A stretch of 64,000 bases of DNA from Slackia sp. Lineage in GTDB: Bacteria > Actinomycetota > Coriobacteriia > Anaerosomatales > Anaerosomataceae. Position numbers and translations under genes: made by a program. The notes below the pieces were generated by a model. That model ran no database searches, was not told the DNA's origin, and was given only the letters and a program-made list of their open reading frames with translations. Position 1 is the stretch's first letter; each line of letters opens with the position of its first letter. Positions 25,277 through 34,594 of this stretch are shown in pieces. The stretch is from assembly GCA_020725885.1 (NCBI GenBank), contig DYEA01000002.1, positions 62,001-126,000 on the forward strand. The letters run 5' to 3'.

Positions 25277-25864
25277 GTGGCTGAGGAACGTATCCTGGTG
25301 CTCGGCGTCGGTAACGCCCTGATGCGCGACGAAGGCGTCGGCCCGCGCATCGTCGAGGCGCTCACGGCCGGCTACTCGTTGCCGGGCAACGTCCGCGTGG
25401 TCGATGCGGGCACCCTCGGATTCGCCATCGTCCACTTGCTGCGGGACATCGACTACGTGCTGGTAGCGGACGCAGTCGATGGAACCGGCCATCCGCCGGG
25501 AACCGTCTTGCGCTTGAAGCCGGAGCACTTCGCCCCCAACCAGGTGCTTCACTCGCTGCACGACGTACGCCTCGTCGACGTGCTTGCGGCGGCTCGGCTC
25601 ATCGGCGTCGAGCCGGACGTCGAGTGCATCGGCGTGCAGGTCGAAGACATCGCACCGGAGGAGTTCGAGGTAGGGCTGACGCCCGCCGTGGAAGCCGCGC
25701 TTCCACGGGCGGTCGCCGCAGTGCTCATGCTCTTAGAGGAGCGCGGAGTCCGTCACGTGACGACGAGCGCGGCAGACCCCGGCTTCGCCGCTGCTGTCGC
25801 GCGAGCTCTGGCAGAGATGAGGATGCGCCTGGAGACCACAGGCTCCTCGGCAGACTACTCGTGA
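25277..25864 (+). CDS. Hydrogenase maturation protease
   Basis: A 195-residue endopeptidase of the HyaD/HybD/HycI family, which removes the C-terminal peptide of the large subunit after nickel insertion. It begins 'ILVLGVGNALMRDEGVG', the family GxGNxLxxDEGxG motif, and has the metal-binding Asp in 'VLVADAVDGTG' and His in 'HSLHDV'. Its substrate should be the 20-residue tail after the His of the DPUxxCxxH motif. The start is GTG 25277 with GGGAG upstream. It ends overlapping the convergent histidine kinase gene by 10 nt. Other Hyp maturation genes are outside the window. Confidence 0.94.
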   Translation: MAEERILVLGVGNALMRDEGVGPRIVEALTAGYSLPGNVRVVDAGTLGFAIVHLLRDIDYVLVADAVDGTGHPPGTVLRLKPEHFAPNQVLHSLHDVRLVDVLAAARLIGVEPDVECIGVQVEDIAPEEFEVGLTPAVEAALPRAVAAVLMLLEERGVRHVTTSAADPGFAAAVARALAEMRMRLETTGSSADYS

Positions 25865-26958
25865 GCCGGAGGCAGCAAGAAGCCGATCGAGCTCCCTACC
25901 CCCTCGACGCTCGTTGCGAAGACCTGGCCGCCGTGGTCTTCGACGATCCTGCGCACGATGGCAAGGCCGAGCCCGGCCCCGCCCGTGGAGGCGGCCCGGG
26001 CCTCGTCGGCGCGGTAGAAGCGCTCGAAGATGTACGGCAGGTCCTTCTCGGGGATACCCGTGCCCGTGTCCGAGACCGTGACGCGCCTCCACCCCTCCAC
26101 AGTGTCCACGGTCACCACGACGCTGCCGTGAGTCGTGTGCTTGAGCGCGTTCCCGATGAGATTCCTGATGGCCTGCGCGATGCGGAACTCGTCCGCGACC
26201 ACCTCGCCCGCGCCGGAGCAGGCGGCCGCGACCTCGACCCCCTCTGCGGCGAGCAAACGGGCACGCTCCACCTCTCGGCCAGCCACCTCGCACAGGTCGA
26301 TGCGCTGCATGTCGTAACTCAGACCTCCGGCCTCAGCGACTGCGAGCTCCTGCAGCTCGTGCACGAGACGCGAGAGCTGCTCCAGGTCGTCGACCATCGA
26401 ACGCACCCTGGCCTCGTCAAGCGGCATGACGCCCTCGGCCACCGCTTCGGCCTGCGCCCGCAAGGCCGCTATGGGGTTCCGGAGCTCGTGCGCCACGTCC
26501 CCGACCATGCGCCGCCTGAGCGCTTCGCTCCGCTCCAGGCTCTCAGCCATCGCGTTGAACGCAGTGGCGAGCTCCTCGATCTCAGCGGGCCCGCTGACTT
26601 CGACCCTGTGCGCCAAGTCGCCGCGCGCGATCGCCTCTGCTCCTGAGGTGAGCTGCCGCAACGGGCGGACGAGATACCCCGCCAGCGCGACCGCAGCAGC
26701 CGCTGCGATGACGGCCGCCACCGCCGCGGAAACGAGGATGCCCCGGTCGACCCCGAGCAGGAACGACCGCTCCGCCGCGCCGAGCACCATCCGGCCGAAT
26801 CCCATGCCGGGACCCATGTGCATGCCGTACGCGCTGAGGTACGCCGCGAACGCGCTCGAAAGCGCGCGGCGCGCGATGAAGCCTGCCACCAACACCGACG
26901 CCAGCGATACGACCAGGATGGCCAGGAAGACCTGGAAGGACAAGCGAGCGCGCTTCAT
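25855..26958 (-). CDS. Sensor histidine kinase
   Basis: A 367-residue membrane sensor kinase. Two membrane segments (about residues 8-30 and 72-97) frame a short, Met/Gly-rich external loop of about 40 residues ('YGMHMGPGMGFGRM'), which hints at metal or redox sensing but is not diagnostic. HAMP, then HisKA with the phospho-acceptor His in 'DVAHELRNP', then HATPase with 'NALKHT', 'VSDTGTGIP' and 'GLGLAIV' follow. Its ATG overlaps the stop of the response regulator gene (ATGA), so the pair is cotranscribed. It faces the hydrogenase operon, but a regulatory link is not shown. Confidence 0.93.
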   Translation of the reverse strand: MKRARLSFQVFLAILVVSLASVLVAGFIARRALSSAFAAYLSAYGMHMGPGMGFGRMVLGAAERSFLLGVDRGILVSAAVAAVIAAAAAVALAGYLVRPLRQLTSGAEAIARGDLAHRVEVSGPAEIEELATAFNAMAESLERSEALRRRMVGDVAHELRNPIAALRAQAEAVAEGVMPLDEARVRSMVDDLEQLSRLVHELQELAVAEAGGLSYDMQRIDLCEVAGREVERARLLAAEGVEVAAACSGAGEVVADEFRIAQAIRNLIGNALKHTTHGSVVVTVDTVEGWRRVTVSDTGTGIPEKDLPYIFERFYRADEARAASTGGAGLGLAIVRRIVEDHGGQVFATSVEGVGSSIGFLLPPAHE

Positions 26959-27647
26959 CTCGGCGTCTCCACCTTGTATCCGACCCCGAACACCGTCCTG
27001 ATGTAGCGCGGTTCCTTGGGGTCGTCGCCGATCTTCTTGCGGATGTTCTTCACGTGCGCGTCGATGGTGCGCTCGTAGCCTTCGAACGCGTCCCCGGACA
27101 CCGCTTCGAGCAGCTGCAGTCGGCTGTACACACGGCCGGGATGCGACACCATGGTCGCCAGGATCTCGAACTCGGTCCGCGTGAGCGCCACTGGCACGCC
27201 GCCGACGGTCACCTCCCGACGGCTCAGGTCGACGACGAGGTCTCCGACTGCGACGACCTCGCCCGCCCCGGCCGTGCTTGCGCGCTCGACACGGCGCAGT
27301 ACGGCCTTCACGCGCGCGACGACTTCCCTCGGGCTGAACGGCTTCGACACGTAGTCGTCGGCACCGACCTCAAGACCGATCAGCCTGTCGATCTCGTCGG
27401 TCTTGGCGGTCACGAGGATCACCGGCAGGTCGTGCTCGCGCTGGAAACGCCGGGTCAGCTCGATCCCGTCGACGCCTGGGAGCATGATGTCGAGCAGCGC
27501 GATGTCGGGCCGCTTCTCGCGCACAGCAGCAAGCGCCCCCTCGCCATCGTGAGCCGTGACCACGTCGTAGCCAGCAGCCTGCAAGTACGCGGCCAGGACT
27601 TCCACGATCTTCTCGTTGTCGTCCACCACCAGAACGGTCTTCTTCAT
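26955..27647 (-). CDS. OmpR-family response regulator
   Basis: A 230-residue DNA-binding response regulator. The receiver has the acidic pair 'VVDDNEK', phospho-acceptor Asp in 'ALLDIMLPGVDG', switch Thr 'LVTAKT' and Lys in 'DDYVSKPFSPRE'. The C-terminal winged helix ends '...KKIGDDPKEPRYIRTVFGVGYK', typical of OmpR/PhoB. ATG 27647 follows GAAGGAAGG. It overlaps the downstream kinase gene by 4 nt. The target genes are unknown. Confidence 0.95.
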   Translation of the reverse strand: MKKTVLVVDDNEKIVEVLAAYLQAAGYDVVTAHDGEGALAAVREKRPDIALLDIMLPGVDGIELTRRFQREHDLPVILVTAKTDEIDRLIGLEVGADDYVSKPFSPREVVARVKAVLRRVERASTAGAGEVVAVGDLVVDLSRREVTVGGVPVALTRTEFEILATMVSHPGRVYSRLQLLEAVSGDAFEGYERTIDAHVKNIRKKIGDDPKEPRYIRTVFGVGYKVETPR

Positions 27648-27718
27648 GGCCCTTCCTTCTGCGCTCCACGGATAGTGCCCGCGCGACGTGAACGGCGTGT
27701 GAAGCGCGCGTGTCGCTC

Positions 27719-29635
27719 TTATGCGTCGAGCAGGCCGCGGACCACGCCTTCGATCCCCGCTGCGTCGAAGCCTGCGTACGCGAACAGGTCGCCCGCCTTG
27801 CCTGACCCTTGGTACCCGCGCACGCCGTGAGGGACGATCCGGGCGCTTAGGCCTCGCAGCGCGGCGAACTCCGCCACGCTCGCCCACAGCCCCGTGCGCC
27901 AGTGGTGGTCCTCCACGCACAGCACGAACGGAGAGTGCGAAAGCGTGAGCGCAAGATCCTCTGGCAGGTCGAGCGGCGCGGAGACGATGCCCACTGCAAG
28001 GCTCACTCCTTCCGCCCTCATCGCGTCAGCGGCCGAGACGGCAGACGACGCAAGCGTCCCCATGCCGAGGATCGTCCCGTCGCCGCCGTCGCGCACCCAA
28101 TCGATGCGCCCGTACTGGAACTCGTAAGCGTCGTCGAAATACGCGGCGCCATCCTGCGTCCGCACGAGCGGGACCTTCGACCTTCCCATAGCGAACGCGA
28201 CGTTCCCTGGTTCGTCGGCGAGCGCCGTGACCGCTCGGTAGGTCTGCAGCGGATCCGCGGGAACGACCACGCGCCAGCCGAACAGGTTCCGGAACAGGCC
28301 GACGTAGTCGAGGCACTGGTGGGTCTTGCCGTCTTCGCCCACGTCGAGCCCGCAGTGGGTCAGGACGAGCCGGACGTTCGTCGCGTTGATGTCGTTCAGC
28401 CGCTGCTGGTTGTACGCTTCGTCCGCACCGAACACCCCGAAGTCCGCCCAGAACGTCACGACGCCGCTGATCGAGAGCGTCCCTGCCACGGTCGCCGCGT
28501 TGTGCTCGCCGACGCCGCACTGCACGAAACCCTCCGGCCGGAGGCGCGCGAACGCCTCGGTCTTCACGGACGACGCGAGGTCGCAGTCGAGCACCGCGAT
28601 GGGCACGGCGGGATTCTGGCGCGCGATGTCCTCCAGTGCAGCGCCCCATGCGGAGCGGCAGTCTGTCTCCAAGAAGTCCTCAGCCGGGCGAGATGGACGC
28701 ACGGCCAGGCGCGGAGGCCGCTCCTGCGGACGGCAGTGCTGCATGACCGCGGCAGCCTGCCTGGCAGGCTCGTACCGTTCCAGCGCCGGTTCGAGGCCGA
28801 GCTCCTCCATCGCAGCACGGTACTCCTCGCGCGTGAGAGCCCGCCCGTGATACTCCGCCTTCCCTTCCATGAACGAGACGCCCTTGCCGATGACGGTGTG
28901 CGCGATCACGGCGACAGGGCGGTCCCGGTCTGCGACCGCCGCGGCGACCGCTTCGTACACGGCTGCCACGTCGTGCCCATCGACCTCTATCACGCCCCAC
29001 CCGTCGGCAGCGAAGTCCTTGGCGACGTCGACCGGCATCACGTCGGCCGTCCTTCCCGAGATCTGGATCCCGTTCAGATCCACGACCACGGTGAGGTCGG
29101 AGAGCCCTTCCTTCGCCGCAAGCCGGCGGGCCTCGGCCACCTGCCCCTTGTGCTGCTCGCCGTCGCTCATCGCGACGAACGTCCGCCAACCGAGCCCCGT
29201 CATCCGCGACGCGAGCGCGAATCCCACGCCTGCGGAAAGCCCCTGGCCGAGGTTGCCGGTCCCCCACTCGACACCGGGGACCGAGCGCTCGACGTGGCCC
29301 TCGAACGGGCTGCCTGCCTGCCGGAAGTGCGCGATCGCGTCGTCCAGGTCGAAGAAGCCCGCCTGCCCGAGGACGGCGTACACTCCAGGCGAGGTGTGCC
29401 CGTGGCTCACCACGATGCGGTCGCGGTCAGGCCGTCCCGGGTCCCGCGGGTCCACCGACGCGAACGTCCACAGAACGAGGTAGACCTCGAGGGACGACAT
29501 CGATCCGCCAGGATGCCCGCTGCCGGCCAGCGTCGTCATCGTCAGGACGGCCCCGCGAGCCAGGCGAGCCCGATCCTCGAGCTCCGCGACCGTCTCCGCA
29601 TCCAATCTCGGGACCGAGAACCCTCTCCCTACCAT
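27719..29635 (-). CDS. tkt: Transketolase
   Basis: A full-length 638-residue thiamine-diphosphate transketolase for two-carbon transfer in the pentose phosphate pathway. The N-terminal half has 'AGSGHPGGSMSSLEVYLVL', the cofactor region 'SDGEQHKGQVAEA' and 'DLNGIQISG'; the C-terminal half has 'QCGVGEHNAATVAG' with the catalytic Glu. The TPP motif begins SDGE where GDGE is usual, and the protein resembles fused archaeal-type N and C transketolase halves more than the classical plant/E. coli type. ATG 29635 follows GAGGAGAAG. It is divergent from the inositol phosphatase-family gene with an 80-nt shared promoter region. Confidence 0.9.
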   Translation of the reverse strand: MVGRGFSVPRLDAETVAELEDRARLARGAVLTMTTLAGSGHPGGSMSSLEVYLVLWTFASVDPRDPGRPDRDRIVVSHGHTSPGVYAVLGQAGFFDLDDAIAHFRQAGSPFEGHVERSVPGVEWGTGNLGQGLSAGVGFALASRMTGLGWRTFVAMSDGEQHKGQVAEARRLAAKEGLSDLTVVVDLNGIQISGRTADVMPVDVAKDFAADGWGVIEVDGHDVAAVYEAVAAAVADRDRPVAVIAHTVIGKGVSFMEGKAEYHGRALTREEYRAAMEELGLEPALERYEPARQAAAVMQHCRPQERPPRLAVRPSRPAEDFLETDCRSAWGAALEDIARQNPAVPIAVLDCDLASSVKTEAFARLRPEGFVQCGVGEHNAATVAGTLSISGVVTFWADFGVFGADEAYNQQRLNDINATNVRLVLTHCGLDVGEDGKTHQCLDYVGLFRNLFGWRVVVPADPLQTYRAVTALADEPGNVAFAMGRSKVPLVRTQDGAAYFDDAYEFQYGRIDWVRDGGDGTILGMGTLASSAVSAADAMRAEGVSLAVGIVSAPLDLPEDLALTLSHSPFVLCVEDHHWRTGLWASVAEFAALRGLSARIVPHGVRGYQGSGKAGDLFAYAGFDAAGIEGVVRGLLDA

Positions 29636-29715
29636 GGACTTCTCCTCGCGCCAGGACAGCCAGCCGCCTGAACAAGTACCATGAGGATACCCGACTTCTG
29701 CTTGGAGGAGGCTTC

Positions 29716-30522
29716 GTGGACGACCTGCTCGAGACCGCTGCGGCCGCCGCCCGCGCCGGCGGGGCCATATTGCGATCCATGCGCGACAGATTCGGGCCCG
29801 TCAGGACGAAATCGTCCAGCGCTGACCTCGTCACCGACGCGGACGTGGCAGCGGGCGTCGCCGCCTGCACGGCCATCGCTGAGCGCTTCGAAGGCGCTCG
29901 CTTCCTCGTGGAGGAGCCGGAGGTCTACGAGCGAGCAGGAGTCGCCACGGGGGCGATCGGCTTCGGGGACGTCTGGGTGATCGACCCCCTCGACGGCACG
30001 ACCTCGTTCGTCCACGGCTACCCGTGCTACTCGACCAGCGTCGCCTTGGTCCGCGGCGATCAGCCCGTCTGCGGCGCCGTCTACAACGCAGCCGCAGACG
30101 AGCTCTTCACCGCACAGGCGGGGCACGGCGCCTGGCTCGACGGATCGCGCCTGGCCGTGAGCGTTGTCGAGCGCCTCGAGGAATCGCTGCTCATCACCGG
30201 CTTCCCCTACGACCGCGGCCGGCCCTTCGACGTGCAGATGCGGGTCTTCGGACGCATCGCTCGCGTGGCGCACGGCATCCGTCGAGACGGCTCGGCAGCC
30301 GTCGACTGCTGCCACGTGGCCGCAGGCCGTGCCGACGGATTCTGGGAGTTCGAGCTCAAGCCGTGGGACCTCGCCGCCGGCGCGCTCGTCCTGCGCGAGG
30401 CTGGCGCAGTCGTCACGGGCACCGACGGGAGCCCGTGGACCGCAAGCACGCCAGGGATCGTAGCGGCCGGGCCGCACCTCCACCTTGCGCTGCTCGAAGC
30501 CGTCCTCGAGGCCCAACGCTAG
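29716..30522 (+). CDS. Inositol monophosphatase-family phosphatase
   Basis: A 268-residue Mg-dependent sugar-phosphate phosphatase (IMPase/CysQ/HisN group). Motifs are 'ADLVTDADVAAG', 'VEEPEVY' (Glu metal ligand), 'VWVIDPLDGTTSFVHG' and 'FELKPWDLAAGALVLREAG'. The substrate may be inositol phosphate, fructose bisphosphate, PAP or histidinol phosphate; sequence alone does not decide. The start is GTG 29716 with GGAGGAGG upstream. Its stop overlaps the convergent hemY-like gene by 4 nt. Confidence 0.92.
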   Translation: MDDLLETAAAAARAGGAILRSMRDRFGPVRTKSSSADLVTDADVAAGVAACTAIAERFEGARFLVEEPEVYERAGVATGAIGFGDVWVIDPLDGTTSFVHGYPCYSTSVALVRGDQPVCGAVYNAAADELFTAQAGHGAWLDGSRLAVSVVERLEESLLITGFPYDRGRPFDVQMRVFGRIARVAHGIRRDGSAAVDCCHVAAGRADGFWEFELKPWDLAAGALVLREAGAVVTGTDGSPWTASTPGIVAAGPHLHLALLEAVLEAQR

Positions 30523-32024
30523 CGAGGCGGCCCGCTCTCGCGCTGCTCCTCGTGTGTGAAGCCGAGGTCGCGCAGCACCTTCTCGGCCGCGCGCTCGCCG
30601 CTCTCGATGCAGTTGGGGATGCCGACGCCGCGGAACGCGCTGCCCGCCATGGCGAAGCCAGCGATCGTGGCGACACGCTCCTCGACCTCCTCGACGCGAT
30701 CGAGGTGCCCCAGCGTGTACTGCGGCATGCCGCCCACCCACCGGTACACCGAAGCGAACACCGGCCGAGCGCCATCGGGCATTCCGAGCAGGCCGACGAT
30801 CTCCTTGCGGGCGGTCTCGATGAGGTCCTCGTCGCTGGCGTCGGTCAGGTGCTGGTTGCGGGGGCCGCCGATGAACCCGCGCATGAGCACCCGGCCGGCC
30901 GGAGCCCTGTCGGGCCATTTCGACGACGACAGCGTCACCGCGAGCAGCGGCCGCTTCTCGACGAGCGGCACGAGGATGCCGTGCCAGCGCTGGTCGAACG
31001 GGCAGTCCTCTTCGCGGAACGCGAGCGGCACCGTCACCGAGGACGAGCACGGCGTCTGACCAACCAGCTCCGCCACACGCGCGTCGACGCCCGAGGCCAA
31101 CGCGGCCCCCGAGAACGCCTCCACCGCGAGCACCACGGCATCGGCCTCCAACGTCTCTCCGTCATCGAGGGTGACGCGCCACCCGTCCGCAGAGCGGCCG
31201 ATTTCCACGACCCGTCGGCCGAGCAGCATCCGCCCGGCACCGATGGCCGAGCCCATGGCGTCCGGCAGCGTCTGCATGCCGCGCACGAAGGTGTTGAAGA
31301 ACGACCAGGGCTTCTGCCCTGGGCGAGCAGGCTGGCGCGCGCGCATGGCTTCTCGTGCCTTGCGCTGCTCGAGGAAGCCGCGGATGAGCGAACCGTGCTT
31401 CTGCTCCATCTCCAGGAACTCGGGGAAGGTGGCGGCAAGCGACATGACCGAGGGATCCGAGGCGTGCACGCCGCCCACCAGCGGCTCCGCGACCCGGTCC
31501 AGCGCCTCCCTGCCCATGCGCCGCACGACGAAGCTCTCGAGCGTCTCGTCGTGGTCCTTGGCCGTCTCTCCGGGGGCCCACCGCTCCTTGCGCGGCAGCA
31601 CGAGGTCGAGCGCCATGCGCAGCTTGCCAGGCCACGAGTACAGCGATGTGGTCGCGAGCGGCAGCAGCTTCGTCGGCGCGAACATCATGATGCCGTCGGG
31701 CAGCTCGACGAGGCGGCTGCCCTTCACGATGAGCGTCCGCTTGTTCTCGTCCCGGGCAGGGACGATGTCGTCCTCGATCCCGAGCATGCGGGCGATGCGG
31801 CGCACAGCCGGCTTCGTCGAGACGAACGCGTCAGACCCCCCGTCCACCACGTAGCTGCCGCCGTCCGGATCGGGCACGATGTCAGTGGCCAGTTTGCCAC
31901 CCAGGCGCCCCGCCTGCTCGACCAGCACGACGTCGACGTCGTGACCCGCCTGACGCGCACGCATGACACGGTACGCGGCGCCCAGCCCGGCGACGCCCCC
32001 GCCGACGACCACTACCCGCTTCAT
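30519..32024 (-). CDS. hemY: Protoporphyrinogen/coproporphyrinogen oxidase HemY, copy 1
   Basis: A 501-residue FAD-dependent porphyrinogen oxidase of the HemY/CgoX family. It starts with the dinucleotide fold 'VVVGGGVAGLGAAYRV', followed by 'LVEQAGRLGGKLATD', and ends with the family C-terminal FAD motif 'GVGIPNCIESGERAAEKVL'. It lies downstream of a second, closely similar gene with an ATGA overlap and is last in a hemE-hemH-hemY-hemY series. In Actinobacteria and Firmicutes the family oxidises coproporphyrinogen III before iron insertion by HemH/CpfC. Confidence 0.9.
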   Translation of the reverse strand: MKRVVVVGGGVAGLGAAYRVMRARQAGHDVDVVLVEQAGRLGGKLATDIVPDPDGGSYVVDGGSDAFVSTKPAVRRIARMLGIEDDIVPARDENKRTLIVKGSRLVELPDGIMMFAPTKLLPLATTSLYSWPGKLRMALDLVLPRKERWAPGETAKDHDETLESFVVRRMGREALDRVAEPLVGGVHASDPSVMSLAATFPEFLEMEQKHGSLIRGFLEQRKAREAMRARQPARPGQKPWSFFNTFVRGMQTLPDAMGSAIGAGRMLLGRRVVEIGRSADGWRVTLDDGETLEADAVVLAVEAFSGAALASGVDARVAELVGQTPCSSSVTVPLAFREEDCPFDQRWHGILVPLVEKRPLLAVTLSSSKWPDRAPAGRVLMRGFIGGPRNQHLTDASDEDLIETARKEIVGLLGMPDGARPVFASVYRWVGGMPQYTLGHLDRVEEVEERVATIAGFAMAGSAFRGVGIPNCIESGERAAEKVLRDLGFTHEEQRESGPPR

Positions 32025-33544
32025 CTCGCCTCCTCCGGACGGCGGCTGCCCGATGCGTCGGCTGACGACACAGCAGGCACCTCGATGCCCAGGTCCGCGA
32101 GGACCTTGTGGGCGGCTCGCTGTCCGCTTTCCAGCGCATTGGGGACCCCGACGCCGCGGTATGCGTTGCCCGCGAAGGCGACGCCTGGCATCTGGGCCTC
32201 GATGGCCTCGATCTCCGCCACCCGGGCGAGGTGCCCCAGGGTGTACTGCGGCATCCCGCCCGGCCAGCGGAACAGGCGGGCGTACCGCGGCGTAGCGCTG
32301 GCGCTCATACCGAGCAGGTCCGCGAGCTCCTCGCGCGCAAGCTGCACGAGCTCATCGTCTGCCGCCTCAAGCACGCCTTCGTCCCGCGGTCCGCCCAGGA
32401 ATCCGCGGAGCAGGACCCGGCCTTGAGGAGCTCTTCCGGGCCACTTCGAGGACATCAACGAGATGCCCGTCAGGTGACGCCGCTCGACCGCGGGGGTCAG
32501 GACGCCATGCCAGCGCTTGTCGAACGGGCAGTCCGACTCGTCGTAGGCCAGCACGACGGTGGCAGAGGACGAGCAGGGCACCGACCCGATCAGCTCCGCG
32601 ATGCGCCCGTCGACGCCTTCCGCGAGCGAGGCCGCCGCCCACGCTTCGGCAGCGACGATGATCCCGTCGGAATCGATGCTCGAGCCGTCGCTCAGGTGCG
32701 TGCGCCAGCCGCCCCGCCGCGGCTCGATGCGCGTGGCCGCGACCCCCGTCCGGATGCGGCCCCGGCCTGCGGCGTCCGCGAGCGCATCAGTGATGCGCTG
32801 CAGACCGCCCACGAACGACGAGAAGAAGGTCCTGCGCGGCGCACCCGCGGGAACGCGCGCACGCATCGCCTCCACCCGCTTGCGTTGCTCCAGGAACCCG
32901 CGGATGAGCGAGCCGTGCTTCTGCTCCATCTCGAGCAGGTTGGGATACGTCGCGGCGAGCGACATGGTCGCTGGATCCGAGCCGTTGACACCCCCGACGA
33001 GCGGCTCGGCGAGCCGCGCGAGGCACTCCCGGCCCATGCGCCGCACGACGAAGCTCTCGAGCGTCTCGTCGTGGTCGGCTGCGGTCTCTCCCGGTCCCCA
33101 CCGTTCCTTCGGAGGGATGAGGAGGTCGAGCGCCATTCGCAGCTTGCCCGGCCACGAGTACAGCCGGGTCGTCGCCAGCGGCACGAGCTTCGTCGGCGCG
33201 AACATCATGATGCCGTCAGGCAGCTCGACGAGCTTGCCGTCCTTCACGATGTAGGTCCGCTTGTTCTCGTCCAGCGTGCCGCACAGCTCCGAGGCGATGC
33301 CGAGCTCCGCGGCCGCGTTCCGCACAGCCGGCTTCTCCGTCAAGAACGAGTCCGAGCCGCCGTCTGCGACGTACCAGCCGCCGTCGGGGTCTGGAGCGCG
33401 GTCCGTGAAGATCTTGCCGCCGAGACGCTCGTCCTTCTCGACCAGGACGAACTCGACCTGCTCGCCGCGGCTTCCGGCCTTGGCGACTTCGTACGCCGCT
33501 CCGAGGCCGGCGATACCGCCTCCGATGATCGCGATCCGCTTCAT
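32021..33544 (-). CDS. hemY: Protoporphyrinogen/coproporphyrinogen oxidase HemY, copy 2 (tandem paralogue)
   Basis: A 507-residue paralogue of the adjacent hemY-like gene. 'IIGGGIAGLGAAYEVA', 'VEKDERLGGKIFTD' and 'RGVGVPNALESGQRAAHKV' match the copy 1 segments one for one, and stretches such as 'ELPDGIMMFAPTKL' and 'LESFVVRRMGRE' are identical or nearly so. The two have clearly diverged elsewhere, so the duplication is not recent. They could form a heterodimer, divide substrates, or one could act on a different tetrapyrrole. It follows hemH by 78 nt. Confidence 0.9.
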   Translation of the reverse strand: MKRIAIIGGGIAGLGAAYEVAKAGSRGEQVEFVLVEKDERLGGKIFTDRAPDPDGGWYVADGGSDSFLTEKPAVRNAAAELGIASELCGTLDENKRTYIVKDGKLVELPDGIMMFAPTKLVPLATTRLYSWPGKLRMALDLLIPPKERWGPGETAADHDETLESFVVRRMGRECLARLAEPLVGGVNGSDPATMSLAATYPNLLEMEQKHGSLIRGFLEQRKRVEAMRARVPAGAPRRTFFSSFVGGLQRITDALADAAGRGRIRTGVAATRIEPRRGGWRTHLSDGSSIDSDGIIVAAEAWAAASLAEGVDGRIAELIGSVPCSSSATVVLAYDESDCPFDKRWHGVLTPAVERRHLTGISLMSSKWPGRAPQGRVLLRGFLGGPRDEGVLEAADDELVQLAREELADLLGMSASATPRYARLFRWPGGMPQYTLGHLARVAEIEAIEAQMPGVAFAGNAYRGVGVPNALESGQRAAHKVLADLGIEVPAVSSADASGSRRPEEAR

Positions 33545-33622
33545 CGACGCTTCGGCACCTCGCTCCTGATACGCGCACGCGACCGCTTGCCGGAGGGTCG
33601 ACGCGCCTGTCGCCGTCAGCCC

Positions 33623-34594
33623 CTACCCCTCGCCGCACCCCATGCGCGCCACGACGTCCGCGATCCCTTCGGCAAGCGCCGGGTGGGCGTTCGGCACGCT
33701 CGAGCGCGCGAACGCGAGCCCAGCCCTCTCGGCTGAAGACCTGATCTCGACGTCGACGTCGTACAGCGTCTCCATGTGGTCCAGAGCGAAGCCGACCGGC
33801 GCCACCACGAACCCAGATACGCCTAACCCCCGGGCTGCGTCGATGACGTCGTCGACGTCCGGCCCCAGCCACGACGAGCCGCGCGCTCCACGGGACTGAT
33901 AGCACGCCACCCACGGCGTGTCGCAGTCAAGGCGGCCCCACGCGTCGTGGCCGCCGAGCGCGAGATCCGTGCCAGCCGGCATGCCTGCTGCAGCGGCTAC
34001 AGCATCGCACACCGAGCGGAACGCGCGCACGTACGCGTCGTCGATACGGCCGTCCTCGATCGGAAGGCTGTGCGCTGTGAACGCCACGAGGACGCGGCGC
34101 TCTCCGAGCTCCGAGAGCGCGGCCGCCAGCGCCTCGGCGTGAAGCCGGGGGTACACCTCGAGCTGCGACAGAGAGGGCCCCTCGCAGACGCGCACACCTG
34201 CATGCGAGCGGACTGCCGCCTCGATCGCTTCCCGGTATCGTTCGTGCGTCACGCCGGCCTCCAGCGGCGACAACGAGACGTGCGCAAGGCACCGGCACCC
34301 GCGGACCGCCAGCTCCTCGATGGCCTCCGCGATCGTCGGCCTCCAATACCGCATGCCGACGGAAACGGGGACCGCCCTTCCGCGATCACCGAGGACCTGC
34401 TCGACCAGCCGCGCGAGCTCGACCGCCGTCGCTGCCAGAGGAGAGCAACCGCCGATGCGCTCGTACCGGGCCCGGACCCGCTCCACGACGACCGGGTCGG
34501 GCTCCCTGCCCGTGAGGTTCCGCATGAACGGCCCCACGGCGTCCGGGCAGTCGGGGCCCCCGAACCCGGTCAGCAGCACTCCGTCAGCCTGCAT
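33623..34594 (-). CDS. hemH: Ferrochelatase
   Basis: A 323-residue chelatase that inserts Fe2+ into a porphyrin; in Actinobacteria the substrate is usually coproporphyrin III (CpfC). Family landmarks are 'GFGGPDCPDAVGPFMRNL', the metal-site His in 'FTAHSLPIEDG', 'CYQSRGARGSSWLGP' and the signature 'APVGFALDHMETLYDVD'. It overlaps hemE by 11 nt and precedes the two hemY-like genes. No HemQ/ChdC is seen in the window. Confidence 0.94.
   Translation of the reverse strand: MQADGVLLTGFGGPDCPDAVGPFMRNLTGREPDPVVVERVRARYERIGGCSPLAATAVELARLVEQVLGDRGRAVPVSVGMRYWRPTIAEAIEELAVRGCRCLAHVSLSPLEAGVTHERYREAIEAAVRSHAGVRVCEGPSLSQLEVYPRLHAEALAAALSELGERRVLVAFTAHSLPIEDGRIDDAYVRAFRSVCDAVAAAAGMPAGTDLALGGHDAWGRLDCDTPWVACYQSRGARGSSWLGPDVDDVIDAARGLGVSGFVVAPVGFALDHMETLYDVDVEIRSSAERAGLAFARSSVPNAHPALAEGIADVVARMGCGEG

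Noticed and set aside
30024-33736. Plus-strand frames opposite the two hemY-like genes
   Set aside because: Arg/His-rich shadows with no motif; the minus-strand hemY-like genes explain the region.
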